43,340 nt of DNA from assembly GCA_964651825.1 (NCBI GenBank), contig CAZYWK010000028.1, forward strand, positions 1 through 43,340. Reading direction: 5' to 3'. Below the pieces are notes generated by a model. That model was given only the letters and a program-made list of their open reading frames with translations. It ran no database searches and was not told where the DNA came from. A program made the translations under genes and the position numbers. Positions 1 through 7,401 of the stretch are shown here, in pieces; position 1 is the stretch's first letter, and the number at the start of each line of letters is the position of its first letter. Source of the stretch: Sva-07 sp964651825 (GTDB lineage: Bacteria > Actinomycetota > Acidimicrobiia > Acidimicrobiales > Ilumatobacteraceae).

Positions 1-606
1 CAGCGCCAGATCCTCCACAACATCGACCGCATCGGCGACCGCAAGGTCGACTCGGCGAAGAAGACGTTGACGATGCTCAACCCCGACGTCGACGTCGTCA
101 CCTACGACACCCGCCTCGACGCGACGAACATCATCGACATCATCTCCGGCTACGACGTGATCGTCGACGGCGCCGACAACTTCCCGAGCCGGTACCTGCT
201 CAACGACGCCAGCGTGAAGCTCGGCATCCCCGTGGTCCACGGCTCGATCTTCCGCTTCGAGGGCATGGTCAGCGTGTTCCATCCGCTCGAGGGCCCGACG
301 TACCGCGACATGGTGCCCGAGCCGCCGCCCGCCGAGCTCGCCCCGAGCTGCGCGGAGGCCGGCGTGCTCGGTGTGCTCCCAGGCATCGTCGGGTCGATCC
401 AGGCGCTCGAGACGATCAAGGTGATCCTGGGCCTCGGCGAGCCGCTGATCGGTCGGATCCTCACGGTCGACACGACCGAGATGGAGTTCCGGGTCTTCAA
501 CCTCAAGGTCGATCCGGCCAACGAGGTCACCTACGCCAACCGCGACCGCATCGAGATCAAAGAGCTCGACGGCCTCTGCGCGCCGGGTTTGTCCGCCGCC
601 CACTGA
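1..606 (+). CDS. ThiF/MoeB/MoeZ-type adenylyltransferase, 5' partial
   Basis: Open from the first base of the window; the reading frame begins upstream. The visible 201 residues are the C-terminal part of an E1-like enzyme that adenylates the C-terminus of a small sulfur-carrier protein (ThiS, MoaD or CysO type). Visible: QRQILH near the start, the DGADNFPSRYL segment that follows the nucleotide-binding core, and the SCAEAGVLGVLPG block with the conserved Cys. The two CxxC zinc pairs of E. coli MoeB are absent (TYRDMVPEPPP where the first would be; no CxxC near the end), as in MoeZ-like actinobacterial proteins. The gene stops where MoeZ would continue into a rhodanese domain, so sulfur transfer would need a separate protein. 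The exact partner (thiamine, molybdopterin or cysteine route) cannot be decided here. Confidence 0.85.
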   Translation, partial: QRQILHNIDRIGDRKVDSAKKTLTMLNPDVDVVTYDTRLDATNIIDIISGYDVIVDGADNFPSRYLLNDASVKLGIPVVHGSIFRFEGMVSVFHPLEGPTYRDMVPEPPPAELAPSCAEAGVLGVLPGIVGSIQALETIKVILGLGEPLIGRILTVDTTEMEFRVFNLKVDPANEVTYANRDRIEIKELDGLCAPGLSAAH

Positions 607-689
607 CCGCCGGTCGGCCGCTCGTACCCATCCAAGCGATGTAGAACACCGTCGCCATTGACGCGACATCACCATCGCCTCCGACAGGG

Positions 690-1595
690 TCAGCCGGGCT
701 CGGTGAGCACTTCGCGCGCGAGGGGTTCGATCTCCTCGCGCTCTTGGGTGGCGACGCCGACGAGCACCAGGGCAACACCGGCGAGCTCGATGCCTGACGG
801 TTGTTGGTCGAGGGCGAGCCAGCCGACCGCGAGGGCGGTCACGGGCAGGAGTGCGAGCAGCACGGAGAACCGTCGCACGGGGATCCGGCGCATGACGAAC
901 TGGTCGATGCCGTAGCCGATGGCATTGGAGAACACGCCGACGAGCAGGCACAGCGCGAGCAGCGTCGGCGATGCCCAGACCGGCCCGCTCCACGGCGCGC
1001 CAATCGGCGTCATCGCGAGCGAGCCGATGGCGAGACCGATGCCGAGCCCGGCGACGCCGCGGTCGAGTTGGGCGACCCGCGAGCCGACCACGATGTAGAC
1101 CGCCCACATCGCGGAGGCCAGGAAGATGAACAGCAGGCCGAGCGCGTTGCCGTCGACCTCGCCGGTGCCGAGCACGGCGACGCCGACCACGGCGAAGATC
1201 AGCGCGATCGCGTTGCGCAGCGACCGGGTCGCCACCGCGGCGACGGTGATCGGGCCGATGAACTCGATCGTCACCGCCTTGCCGAGGTCGACGCGGTCGA
1301 TCGCCAGGTAGAAGAACGTGTTCATCAGCGCCGTCGCGATGCCGAACACGCCGGCCGCGACGAGCTGGCGGCGGGTCCACCCGCTCCACCAGCCGCGCGA
1401 CACGGCGAGGATGGCGATCGTCGCGCCGATCAGCCGGAACCAGGCGACGGTCTGTGGTTCGACCTCGTCGAACAACCCGACCGCGATCGCCGCGCCGATG
1501 TATTGCGCGATCGCCGACAGGACGAACAGCGCCTCCGGCTGCGCCGTGTCCAACCACCGGGACACCGGTCCCGGAGAAGGGCTGGACCCGGTCAC
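690..1595 (-). CDS. EamA/DMT-family transporter (RhtA-like)
   Basis: A 301-residue integral membrane protein with about ten hydrophobic segments in two EamA repeats, the arrangement of the drug/metabolite transporter family that exports amino acids such as threonine and homoserine (RhtA type). The first repeat begins near ALFVLSAIAQYIGAA; the second carries the GLLFIFLASAMWAVYIV segment. The open frame reaches back to a TTG at 1658, but I choose the GTG at 1595: it has TACGAT 7 nt upstream, and the resulting length fits the family. The substrate is not readable from sequence. It lies 69 bp downstream of the class II aldolase on the same strand and ends facing the ThiF-like gene, 83 bp away. 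Confidence 0.85.
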   Translation of the reverse strand: MTGSSPSPGPVSRWLDTAQPEALFVLSAIAQYIGAAIAVGLFDEVEPQTVAWFRLIGATIAILAVSRGWWSGWTRRQLVAAGVFGIATALMNTFFYLAIDRVDLGKAVTIEFIGPITVAAVATRSLRNAIALIFAVVGVAVLGTGEVDGNALGLLFIFLASAMWAVYIVVGSRVAQLDRGVAGLGIGLAIGSLAMTPIGAPWSGPVWASPTLLALCLLVGVFSNAIGYGIDQFVMRRIPVRRFSVLLALLPVTALAVGWLALDQQPSGIELAGVALVLVGVATQEREEIEPLAREVLTEPG

Positions 1596-1602
1596 CGGCG
1601 TG

Positions 1603-1608
1603 ATCGTA
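1603..1608 (-). promoter_or_regulatory. -10 hexamer TACGAT for the EamA gene
   Basis: TACGAT ends 7 nt before the GTG at 1595, the spacing of a leaderless transcript. It argues for this start over the upstream TTG at 1658. Confidence 0.5.
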
Positions 1609-1664
1609 CGTCCGGCCGACCTCGTGTGCTCATCGCCGCCCGTGGTGAGGCCGGACAAGGTGAT

Positions 1665-2510
1665 TCAGTCAAACAGTTCTGGTTCCGAGCGGGAGATCTC
1701 GTCCCACATCGGCTGGAAGCTGAACCAGCCGGCCAGGTGGTAGGCGGTCTGCTCGCGGGTGTAGGTGGCGTACTCGGGGCGGATCTCGATCGGGTCGCCG
1801 GCGGCCATCGCCATCAGCTGGGCCTGGCACGAGCGCTCCATCGAGATGAACCAGAACGCGGCCTCGTCGACCGTTTCGCCGACGGTGAACAGGCCGTGGT
1901 TCTGGTGGATCGCGGCCTTGCCGGTCGGGAAGGCGGCAGCGAAGTCACGGCCTGCCTCCACCTCGAACACGACCTGGCCGCCGTGGTCGGCGATCAGCGT
2001 GTGGTCGTCGTAGAAGATGCACGCGTCCTGCGTGAGCGGGGCGAGCGGGATGCCGAGCGAGCTGAACGACTTGCCGTACGGCGAGTGCGAATGGGCGGCG
2101 GCGATCACGTCGGGACGCGCGGCGTGAATGGCGGCGTGGAGCACGAACGCGGCGCGGTTGACGGGCTTCGTGCCGTAGACCACGTCGCCCTGGTGGTTGA
2201 CGAGGATGAGGTCGCTCTGGCGGATGTGGCGGAAGCTCATGCCGAACGGGTTGACCCAGAAGTGGTCGGGGAACTCGGGGTCGCGCACGGTGATGTGCCC
2301 GGCGACGCCTTCGGAGAAGCCGAAACGGCCGAACGTGCGCAGCGCGCCGGCGAGGTGGGTCTTGCGGTAGTAGCGCTCCTCCTCGACGGTGTCGAACGTG
2401 GGTGGGCCGTCGAGCCCGACGACCTTCGGCGTCAGTTCGATGCCGTCGATGCTGCGCACGGCGTCTCCGCCGGCGGGATCCCCAGTGAGCGACTCTTCGG
2501 TGATGGCCAT
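1665..2510 (-). CDS. Class II aldolase/adducin family protein
   Basis: A 281-residue protein of the class II aldolase/adducin family, zinc-dependent lyases related to L-fuculose-phosphate aldolase. Visible features are the GVAGHITVRDPE loop, the HSHS pair that supplies two zinc ligands, and a later HQNHG segment supplying a third. Length and layout match the subgroup annotated simply as class II aldolase/adducin in actinobacteria, where the true substrate is unknown. The frame is open upstream to 2588, but the ATG at 2510 is chosen: it is followed by a plausible N-terminus and preceded by TAGCGT with a 7-nt spacer. It is divergent from the RidA-like gene, with 41 bp between start codons. Confidence 0.87.
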   Translation of the reverse strand: MAITEESLTGDPAGGDAVRSIDGIELTPKVVGLDGPPTFDTVEEERYYRKTHLAGALRTFGRFGFSEGVAGHITVRDPEFPDHFWVNPFGMSFRHIRQSDLILVNHQGDVVYGTKPVNRAAFVLHAAIHAARPDVIAAAHSHSPYGKSFSSLGIPLAPLTQDACIFYDDHTLIADHGGQVVFEVEAGRDFAAAFPTGKAAIHQNHGLFTVGETVDEAAFWFISMERSCQAQLMAMAAGDPIEIRPEYATYTREQTAYHLAGWFSFQPMWDEISRSEPELFD

Positions 2511-2517
2511 GCCCGAA

Positions 2518-2523
2518 ACGCTA
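2518..2523 (-). promoter_or_regulatory. -10 hexamer TAGCGT for the class II aldolase gene
   Basis: TAGCGT sits 7 nt before the ATG at 2510, in the 41-bp divergent gap shared with the RidA-like gene. The facing gene has a weaker GAGAGT at 2540-2545, 6 nt before its GTG. Confidence 0.5.
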
Positions 2524-2551
2524 CTCCCGGTGGGCGTGGGAGAGTAGGGCC

Positions 2552-2947
2552 GTGCCGACCGAGATCTCACCACCGTTGCTCGCCCCACCCGCCGCGAACT
2601 ACGCCCACGCCGTGCTGTCGCGCGATCCGGGCACGCTCCTGCACACCTCCGGCGTGGTGCCGATCGCGCCGGACGGAACGGTTCCCGAAGCGATCGCCGA
2701 GCAGGCCGCCGTCATCTGGTCGAACATCATGGCGATGCTCGCCGAAGCGTCGATGTCGGCTGACCACGTCGTCTCGATCACCACGTACGTCGTTCATTCG
2801 CAGACGCTCGCCGACGACCTTCCCGCGGTGATGCGGGCCCGCGACGAGGCCCTCGGGGGCCATCGAGCGGCGTCGACGCTGGTCACCGTGCCCGCCCTCG
2901 TCCGCCCCGAATGGAAGCTCGAGATCGCCGTCATCGCCGCGTGCTGA
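2552..2947 (+). CDS. RidA/YjgF/YER057c/UK114 family protein
   Basis: A 131-residue protein of the Rid family, small trimeric proteins whose best-known members hydrolyse reactive enamines and imines made by PLP enzymes. The family ends are clear: LHTSGVVPIAPDG near the N-terminus and LVRPEWKLEIAVIAA at the C-terminus. The Arg that carries out deamination in RidA itself appears to be replaced (AASTLV where RidA has ARS), so it more likely belongs to a Rid subgroup of different or unknown activity. Start is a GTG at 2552. It is divergent from the class II aldolase gene, so the two may share regulation. Confidence 0.85.
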   Translation: MPTEISPPLLAPPAANYAHAVLSRDPGTLLHTSGVVPIAPDGTVPEAIAEQAAVIWSNIMAMLAEASMSADHVVSITTYVVHSQTLADDLPAVMRARDEALGGHRAASTLVTVPALVRPEWKLEIAVIAAC

Positions 2948-2984
2948 CGGATCGGCATCCTCGGCGGTCCGTGTAGCCGTGGCC

Positions 2985-2990
2985 TACTCT
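2985..2990 (+). promoter_or_regulatory. -10 hexamer TACTCT for the membrane-protein gene at 3000
   Basis: TACTCT sits 9 nt before the ATG at 3000. It is the likely promoter of the run of genes from 3000 to 5639. Confidence 0.45.
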
Positions 2991-2999
2991 GCGGGTTGA

Positions 3000-4276
3000 A
3001 TGGGCGCCGACACCTCCGACACGATCGTGCTGTTGGCGATCCTGACGATCCGCTTCGTCGTCCCGCTCTTCATCCCGCGGTTCCCGCTGCCGGCGATCCT
3101 GATCGCCCTGATCGTCGATGCCGCCGATCAGACGGTCCTCCAGAAGGCGACCGACCTCGACCTCGCCAACTATCAGAACTACGACAAGGCGCTCGACATC
3201 TATTACCTGACCGTCGCCTACGTGTCGGTGTACCGCAACTGGACCAACGGGTTCGCCGTCGAGGTCGCCCGCTTCCTCTGGTACTACCGGCTCGTCGGCG
3301 TGCTGATGTTCGAGATCACGCAGCACCGGTGGATCCTGTTCGTGTTCCCCAACACGTTCGAGTACTTCTTCATCGCCTACGAGGTCGTGCGGACGTGCTG
3401 GGACCCGCGCCGGCTCAGCCGGCGGGCCGTGATCGGAATGGCTGCGGCCATCTGGATCTTCATCAAGCTCCCACAGGAGTGGTGGATCCACATCGCCCAG
3501 AACGACTTCACCGACTTCATGAAGGAGACCGTGTTCGGGGTGGAACCGACATCGTCGTGGGGCGACGCGTTCGCCAATCGTCCGCTCGTGCTGATCGCTA
3601 TCATCGCTGCGCTCGTCGCGATCGGGGTCGTCGCGTTCATCCTGCGGCGCCGGCTGCCCGCGAAGGATTGGTCGTTCGGAGTCGACGTCGATCGGGAGGC
3701 GCCGCTCGTCGAGATCCCCGGCGGGGGCGAGCAGCACCTGCCGTCGATGCAGTGGCCGATCCTGGAGAAGATCGCCCTCATCGGCCTCGTTGGCGGCATC
3801 TTCTCGAGCGTGCTCGACGTCGATGCGTCGGCGTGGCAGGTGGCGGGCGCCACGCTGCTCCTCGTGATCGCGAACGCCGCGATCAGCCGCGCCCTCGAGC
3901 AGCGCGGCTACGAGTGGTCGTCGATCGCGATCGAGTTCCTCGCCCTCGGCGCGGTCAACATCGTGCTCCTCGGAGGCTACGCGCTCGCGTTCGGCGACGG
4001 GCGCTTCAACCGCTCGCTGGCGATCTTCTTCGGCCTGCTGCTGACGATGATCATCACCCTCTTCGACCGCTTCCGCGCCGAACGCATCGACAAGCTCGCC
4101 GCCCTCNNNNNNNNNNNNNNNNNNNNNNNNNNNNNNNNNNNNNNNNNNNNNNNNNNNNNNNNNNNNNNNNNNNNNNNNNNNNNNNNNNNNNNNNNNNNNN
4201 NNNNNNCATCACCCTCTTCGACCGCTTCCGCGCCGAACGCATCGACAAGCTCGCCGCCCTCCGTCCCGCCGTGTGA
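3000..4276 (+). CDS. Polytopic membrane protein, interrupted by a scaffold gap
   Basis: An integral membrane protein with about eight hydrophobic segments and no family I recognise. The N-terminal half is rich in aromatic residues (ALDIYYLTVAYVSVYRNW, then RFLWYYRLVGVLMFE) and alternates with helices typical of a lipid-embedded core. The gene is split by 100 Ns at 4107-4206. The 55 bp on either side are identical; if they are one sequence, removing 155 bp joins the upstream frame to the last four codons (RPAV, stop at 4274-4276) and gives an uninterrupted 373-residue protein. As deposited, the frame is wrong after the gap. The next gene begins 29 bp downstream, suggesting co-transcription with the HTTM pair. 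Confidence 0.8.
4052..4106 (+). repeat. 55-bp duplicate, left flank of the N gap
   Basis: Identical base for base to 4207-4261 on the other side of the 100-N run. Length and position point to unmerged contig ends rather than a biological repeat. Confidence 0.95.
4107..4206. other. 100-N scaffold gap, probably spurious
   Basis: Exactly 100 Ns, a conventional placeholder for a gap of unknown size. The identical 55-bp flanks suggest the two contigs overlap and no sequence is missing. Confidence 0.9.
4207..4261 (+). repeat. 55-bp duplicate, right flank of the N gap
   Basis: Second copy of 4052-4106. It is followed at once by the last codons and stop of the interrupted membrane-protein gene. Confidence 0.95.
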
Positions 4277-4305
4277 GCGCTTGACACGTCGGCAAGCATG
4301 GTGGC

Positions 4306-4743
4306 ATGGCGCGAGCCGGCCGGACCACGTCGACCTGGTGGTGGATCACTGCGGGAGCGGTCGTGCTGATGGTCGCTCCGGTCGTGTTGGATCGCGACAG
4401 CCATCCGTTGTCGACCTATCCGATGTACTCGAGCGCCCGGGGGCGGGAGGTGACGCTGCCGGGCGCGCTGGCCCTCACGGATCGAGGTGACGAGCAGCGG
4501 CTGTCGCTCGGCGAGGTCGGGGCCAGCAGTGATCCGTTGATCGTCGCCGGCGAACTGCGCAGCGCCATCCGGGCAGGTCGCGCCGACGAGCGCTGCCAGG
4601 AGATCGCGGGCCGCGTCCGCGATCCGGGAGTGGTCACGGTGGCCGTGGTGATCGAGCGCCACGACGTCGTCGCCCAGGTGCAGGGCGAGCCGAGCCTGAT
4701 CGAGCGCACGGTCCATGCGACCTGCCCGTTGGAGGACCGATGA
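4306..4743 (+). CDS. Small membrane-anchored protein paired with HTTM gene
   Basis: A 145-residue protein with one N-terminal hydrophobic segment (residues about 10-28, starting WWWITAGAVVLM) followed by an outside domain that opens with SHPLSTYPMYSS. From memory, short proteins with a YPMY/FPMY-like motif after the membrane segment are often found just before HTTM-domain genes in actinobacteria. Two Cys (one near residue 97, one near the C-terminus) could pair outside the cell. Its stop overlaps the start of the HTTM gene by 4 nt (ATGA at 4740-4743), so the two are translationally coupled and probably work together. Function unknown. Confidence 0.75.
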   Translation: MARAGRTTSTWWWITAGAVVLMVAPVVLDRDSHPLSTYPMYSSARGREVTLPGALALTDRGDEQRLSLGEVGASSDPLIVAGELRSAIRAGRADERCQEIAGRVRDPGVVTVAVVIERHDVVAQVQGEPSLIERTVHATCPLEDR

Positions 4744-5639
4744 GCGCCTCGGTGCTGACGGCCGCGGCGCCGCCGGAGCGGCTGGCCGCGTTCCGGATCG
4801 CGGTCGGGGTGTTCGCGGTCGTGTACCTGGTGCTGCGCGTGCCGGTGCTGCTCGACCTTCGCGACCGCAGCGCGGGTGGGTTCGCCGGTGTCGGCGTGCT
4901 GTGGTGGCGCGACGCGCCGTTCGGTGACGGCGTGTTCACTGTGCTGCTCGTCGTCGCAGTCGTCGGCGGGATCGGATTCACGATGGGCGCATGGTTCCGT
5001 GTCACCGGGCCGGTGTTCGCCATCGCGATGCTGATCCTGACGACGTACCGGTCGTCGTGGGGTCAGCTCCTGCACTTCGAGAACCTGATGGTGTTGCACC
5101 TGCTGATCGTCGGGTTCGCCGCGTCCGCGGACGCGTGGTCGCTCGACGCCCACCGGCGAATGGCCGCGGTGTCCCTCCGGCACGACTACGCCGGACCGCT
5201 GCGGCTGGCGTGCGTCGTCGTGGTGGTCGCCTACGTGATCGCGGGCATCGCCAAGCTGCGCTACGGCGGGCTCGACTGGATCGTCGGCGACACGCTGCGC
5301 AACCACATCGCCTACTCGGCGGCGCGGCTCGATCTGCTCGGCGGCGCCCCGTCGCCGCTCGCCCGGCCTGTGGTCGACCACGACTGGATGCTGCGGCCGA
5401 TGGCCGCGGCCTCGGTGGCCATCGAGCTCGGTGCACCGGTCGCCCTGCTCGGCGGCTGGTGGCGGATTGGCTGGGTGGCCGCCGCCTGGTTGATGCACGT
5501 GGCGATCGCCGCGCTGATGCTGATCGTGTTCCCGTACCCGCTGTTCCTGGTCGCGTTCCTGGCGTTCTTCGAGCTGGAACGTGCCTGGCCCGCGCTCGCT
5601 CGCTGGCGAGACGTGGGTTACCGTCGTCGCCATGCCTGA
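4740..5639 (+). CDS. HTTM-domain (vitamin K-dependent carboxylase-like) membrane protein
   Basis: A 299-residue membrane protein of the HTTM family, which shares its transmembrane domain with vertebrate gamma-glutamyl carboxylase. The diagnostic segment is AYVIAGIAKLRYGG followed by W and G residues; Lys172 falls where the carboxylase has its catalytic Lys (human Lys218 in VYFIAGVKKL). The HFENLMVLHLL segment before it and the late FPYPLFLVAF segment also match the family. Whether bacterial HTTM proteins carboxylate anything is largely unproven, so no reaction is assigned. It overlaps the small anchored protein upstream by 4 nt and the PPOX gene downstream by 8 nt. Confidence 0.85.
   Translation: MSASVLTAAAPPERLAAFRIAVGVFAVVYLVLRVPVLLDLRDRSAGGFAGVGVLWWRDAPFGDGVFTVLLVVAVVGGIGFTMGAWFRVTGPVFAIAMLILTTYRSSWGQLLHFENLMVLHLLIVGFAASADAWSLDAHRRMAAVSLRHDYAGPLRLACVVVVVAYVIAGIAKLRYGGLDWIVGDTLRNHIAYSAARLDLLGGAPSPLARPVVDHDWMLRPMAAASVAIELGAPVALLGGWWRIGWVAAAWLMHVAIAALMLIVFPYPLFLVAFLAFFELERAWPALARWRDVGYRRRHA
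5619..5624 (+). promoter_or_regulatory. -10 hexamer TACCGT inside the HTTM 3' end
   Basis: TACCGT sits 7 nt before the ATG at 5632, within the last codons of the HTTM gene. The PPOX gene could therefore also be transcribed on its own. Confidence 0.4.
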
Positions 5640-6144
5640 CGTCGAACGACCGGCGATGTCGGACTACGGCGTGCCCGACGACCTCGACGGTGTCTTGCCG
5701 TGGAGTTGGGCCGAGGAACGGCTCGTCGCCAACCGCAACTACTGGGTGGTGACCGCGTCGGCCGCGGCCCGGCCGTCGTCGATGCCCGTGTGGGGTGTGT
5801 GGCTCCCGGCCACCGAGCGCTTCTGGTTCTCGTGCTCGCCGAACGCCCGCAAGGCCCGCAACGTCGCGGCGAACCCGCAGTGCGCGATCACCGTCGACGA
5901 CACCGTGGAATGCGTCTCGCTCGAGGGCACTGCCCGCCTCGTCGACCCGGCGATCGATCCCGAACCGGTGGCGGCGATGGTTGCGGCCTACCTCGTGAAG
6001 TACTGGGACGACCCGGCAGTCCATCCGGAGATGGAGGCGTTCCTGCGCAGCCACGCCATCTTCGAGGTGACCCCGCTCGTCGCGTTCGGCATCATCGAGC
6101 GCGACGACGAGTTCGCCCAGCGCGCCACCCGCTGGCGCTTCTGA
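5632..6144 (+). CDS. Pyridoxamine 5'-phosphate oxidase-family (PPOX/FDOR) flavoprotein
   Basis: A 170-residue split-barrel protein of the pyridoxamine 5'-phosphate oxidase-like superfamily. It shows the opening strand pair (NYWVVTASAAARPSSMPVWG), the SPNARKARNVAANP segment that usually binds the cofactor phosphate, and a final ERDDEFAQRATRW-type tail. In actinobacteria, members use FMN or the deazaflavin F420; a CofD gene in this window shows F420 is available, but the cofactor is not decided by sequence alone. The ATG at 5632 lies 8 nt inside the HTTM gene and is preceded by TACCGT at 7 nt, which is better than extending to 5581. Its stop faces the stop of the binding-protein gene 4 bp away. 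Confidence 0.8.
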   Translation: MPDVERPAMSDYGVPDDLDGVLPWSWAEERLVANRNYWVVTASAAARPSSMPVWGVWLPATERFWFSCSPNARKARNVAANPQCAITVDDTVECVSLEGTARLVDPAIDPEPVAAMVAAYLVKYWDDPAVHPEMEAFLRSHAIFEVTPLVAFGIIERDDEFAQRATRWRF

Positions 6145-6148
6145 ACGC

Positions 6149-7291
6149 TCAGTCGAGGGCGGCCATGCCGTTGATCTCGGCGGGGCCGTCGCCGGCGAGG
6201 GTCGAGGCGAGCGCCGGCACGAGCTGTTCGAGCACGAAGGGCAGGCTCAACGGGCTGGTGAAGTAGATCGCTCCGGCCGTGACACCGTCGGTGAACACGA
6301 GCTTGCCCTCCTGCACCGGCTCGAGCGCGTTGTACAGCGGCTCGGCCTCGAGGTTGGGCCGGTCGTCGGGGCTCTCGGTCCCCCAGAGCAGGACCTCGCC
6401 CTCGTTCAGCACCGACAGTTGCTCCATCGGGATGTACGCCTGCCCGTCGGTGGCGAAGGCGTCGAGCCCTGACGGGATGACGAAGCCGAGATCGGTGAGG
6501 AAGTCGGTGCTCAAGCCCTCCTGATAGGCGATGGCGTTGCCGTCGTAGAACGCGTTCTGGAGGAAGATCGCGCTCACCCCGTCGAACTCCGGATGGTCGG
6601 CCGCCGCCTGGGCGAACTGGTCGGCGATGTCGCTGATGACCGACTCCATCTGCTGGCCCCGGCCGAGCGCGGCGCCGATCAGGCGGGCCTGGTCGTCCCA
6701 GGGTGAGAAGTACAGCGGTGCATCGGCCGGATGGGCGATCGTCGGTGCGATCGCGGAGAGCTTCTTGAACGAGTCGTCCTCGATCCCGGCGTTGGTGCCG
6801 ATGATCAGGTCGGGCTCCAGGGCGGCGATCGCCTCGTAGTTGAAGCCGTCGTCGGTGGTGAGCACTTCGGGCTGGGCATCGCCGAGCTCGTCCTGTGCCC
6901 ACGGCCACGTGGCGTACGGCTGGTCGCCGTACCAGTCGGTGACACCGACCGGCGTCACGCCGACCGCCAGCACGAAGTCCTGTTCGGTCACGCCGACCGT
7001 GACGACGCGCTGCGGCTCGGCCTCGATCGTGGTGGTGCCGAGTGCATGTTCCACCGTGACCGGAAAGACCCCGTCGGGCGTGTTGCCGGCCGAATCGGCG
7101 GGGCCTTCGGTGGTCGGATCGGTGGAAGTGGCCGGGGCGCCGGTCGCCGCCGATTCGGCGTCGTCGTCGGCGTCGCTGCCGCACGCGGCGACCAGCATGC
7201 CTGCCAGCACGAGCCCGCTGACAGCGAGCCGGCGTCGGGAGCGGCGGGGACGGTGCGGAGAGTGGACGGTGGGAGTGGAGGAGGGGTTCAC
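6149..7291 (-). CDS. Siderophore/cobalamin-type ABC transporter substrate-binding lipoprotein
   Basis: A 380-residue lipoprotein of the FecB/BtuF-like periplasmic-binding class, which delivers ferric siderophores or cobalamin-like ligands to an ABC importer. After an Arg-rich N-terminus and a hydrophobic stretch comes the lipobox VAAC with the lipid-bearing Cys37, then an acidic, Ser/Thr-rich linker. The binding fold shows the usual opening PQRVVTVGVTEQDF and the ALEPDLIIGTN segment. No permease or ATPase gene is next to it, so it either uses components elsewhere or is an orphan. Start is the GTG at 7291, chosen because TACAGT lies 8 nt upstream; longer starts to 7336 lack support. The neighbouring AraC gene may regulate it. 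Confidence 0.88.
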   Translation of the reverse strand: MNPSSTPTVHSPHRPRRSRRRLAVSGLVLAGMLVAACGSDADDDAESAATGAPATSTDPTTEGPADSAGNTPDGVFPVTVEHALGTTTIEAEPQRVVTVGVTEQDFVLAVGVTPVGVTDWYGDQPYATWPWAQDELGDAQPEVLTTDDGFNYEAIAALEPDLIIGTNAGIEDDSFKKLSAIAPTIAHPADAPLYFSPWDDQARLIGAALGRGQQMESVISDIADQFAQAAADHPEFDGVSAIFLQNAFYDGNAIAYQEGLSTDFLTDLGFVIPSGLDAFATDGQAYIPMEQLSVLNEGEVLLWGTESPDDRPNLEAEPLYNALEPVQEGKLVFTDGVTAGAIYFTSPLSLPFVLEQLVPALASTLAGDGPAEINGMAALD

Positions 7292-7299
7292 GGCCGTCA

Positions 7300-7305
7300 A
7301 CTGTA
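7300..7305 (-). promoter_or_regulatory. -10 hexamer TACAGT for the binding-protein gene
   Basis: TACAGT ends 8 nt before the GTG at 7291. Further upstream on the same strand lies CCCTAACA (7325-7318), which recurs upstream of the PPOX gene at 8208. Confidence 0.45.
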
Positions 7306-7401
7306 GGGAACTATGGCTGTTAGGGGTGCCGATCACATGTCACGATCCGTCGCTCAGCGGTCAACTTCGACACCGGGCGTCCGCGTCAGGAGGGGTGGGG
7401 A

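Noticed and set aside
801..2831. A 676-residue open frame on the plus strand
   Set aside because: It is antisense to the EamA and aldolase genes, rich in Arg, Glu and Asp in the way of high-GC shadow frames, and shows no domain.
4282..4305. TTGACA at 4282 as a -35 for the small anchored protein
   Set aside because: No acceptable -10 follows at 16-18 bp; the start codon lies where the -10 should be.
3000..4490. Reading frames running straight through the N gap
   Set aside because: They depend on the arbitrary 100-N length; the duplicated flanks show the true frame ends at 4276.
7295..7330. Possible IdeR/DtxR iron box upstream of the binding-protein gene
   Set aside because: No 19-bp palindrome close to the known consensus can be aligned; only short TTAGG-like fragments occur.
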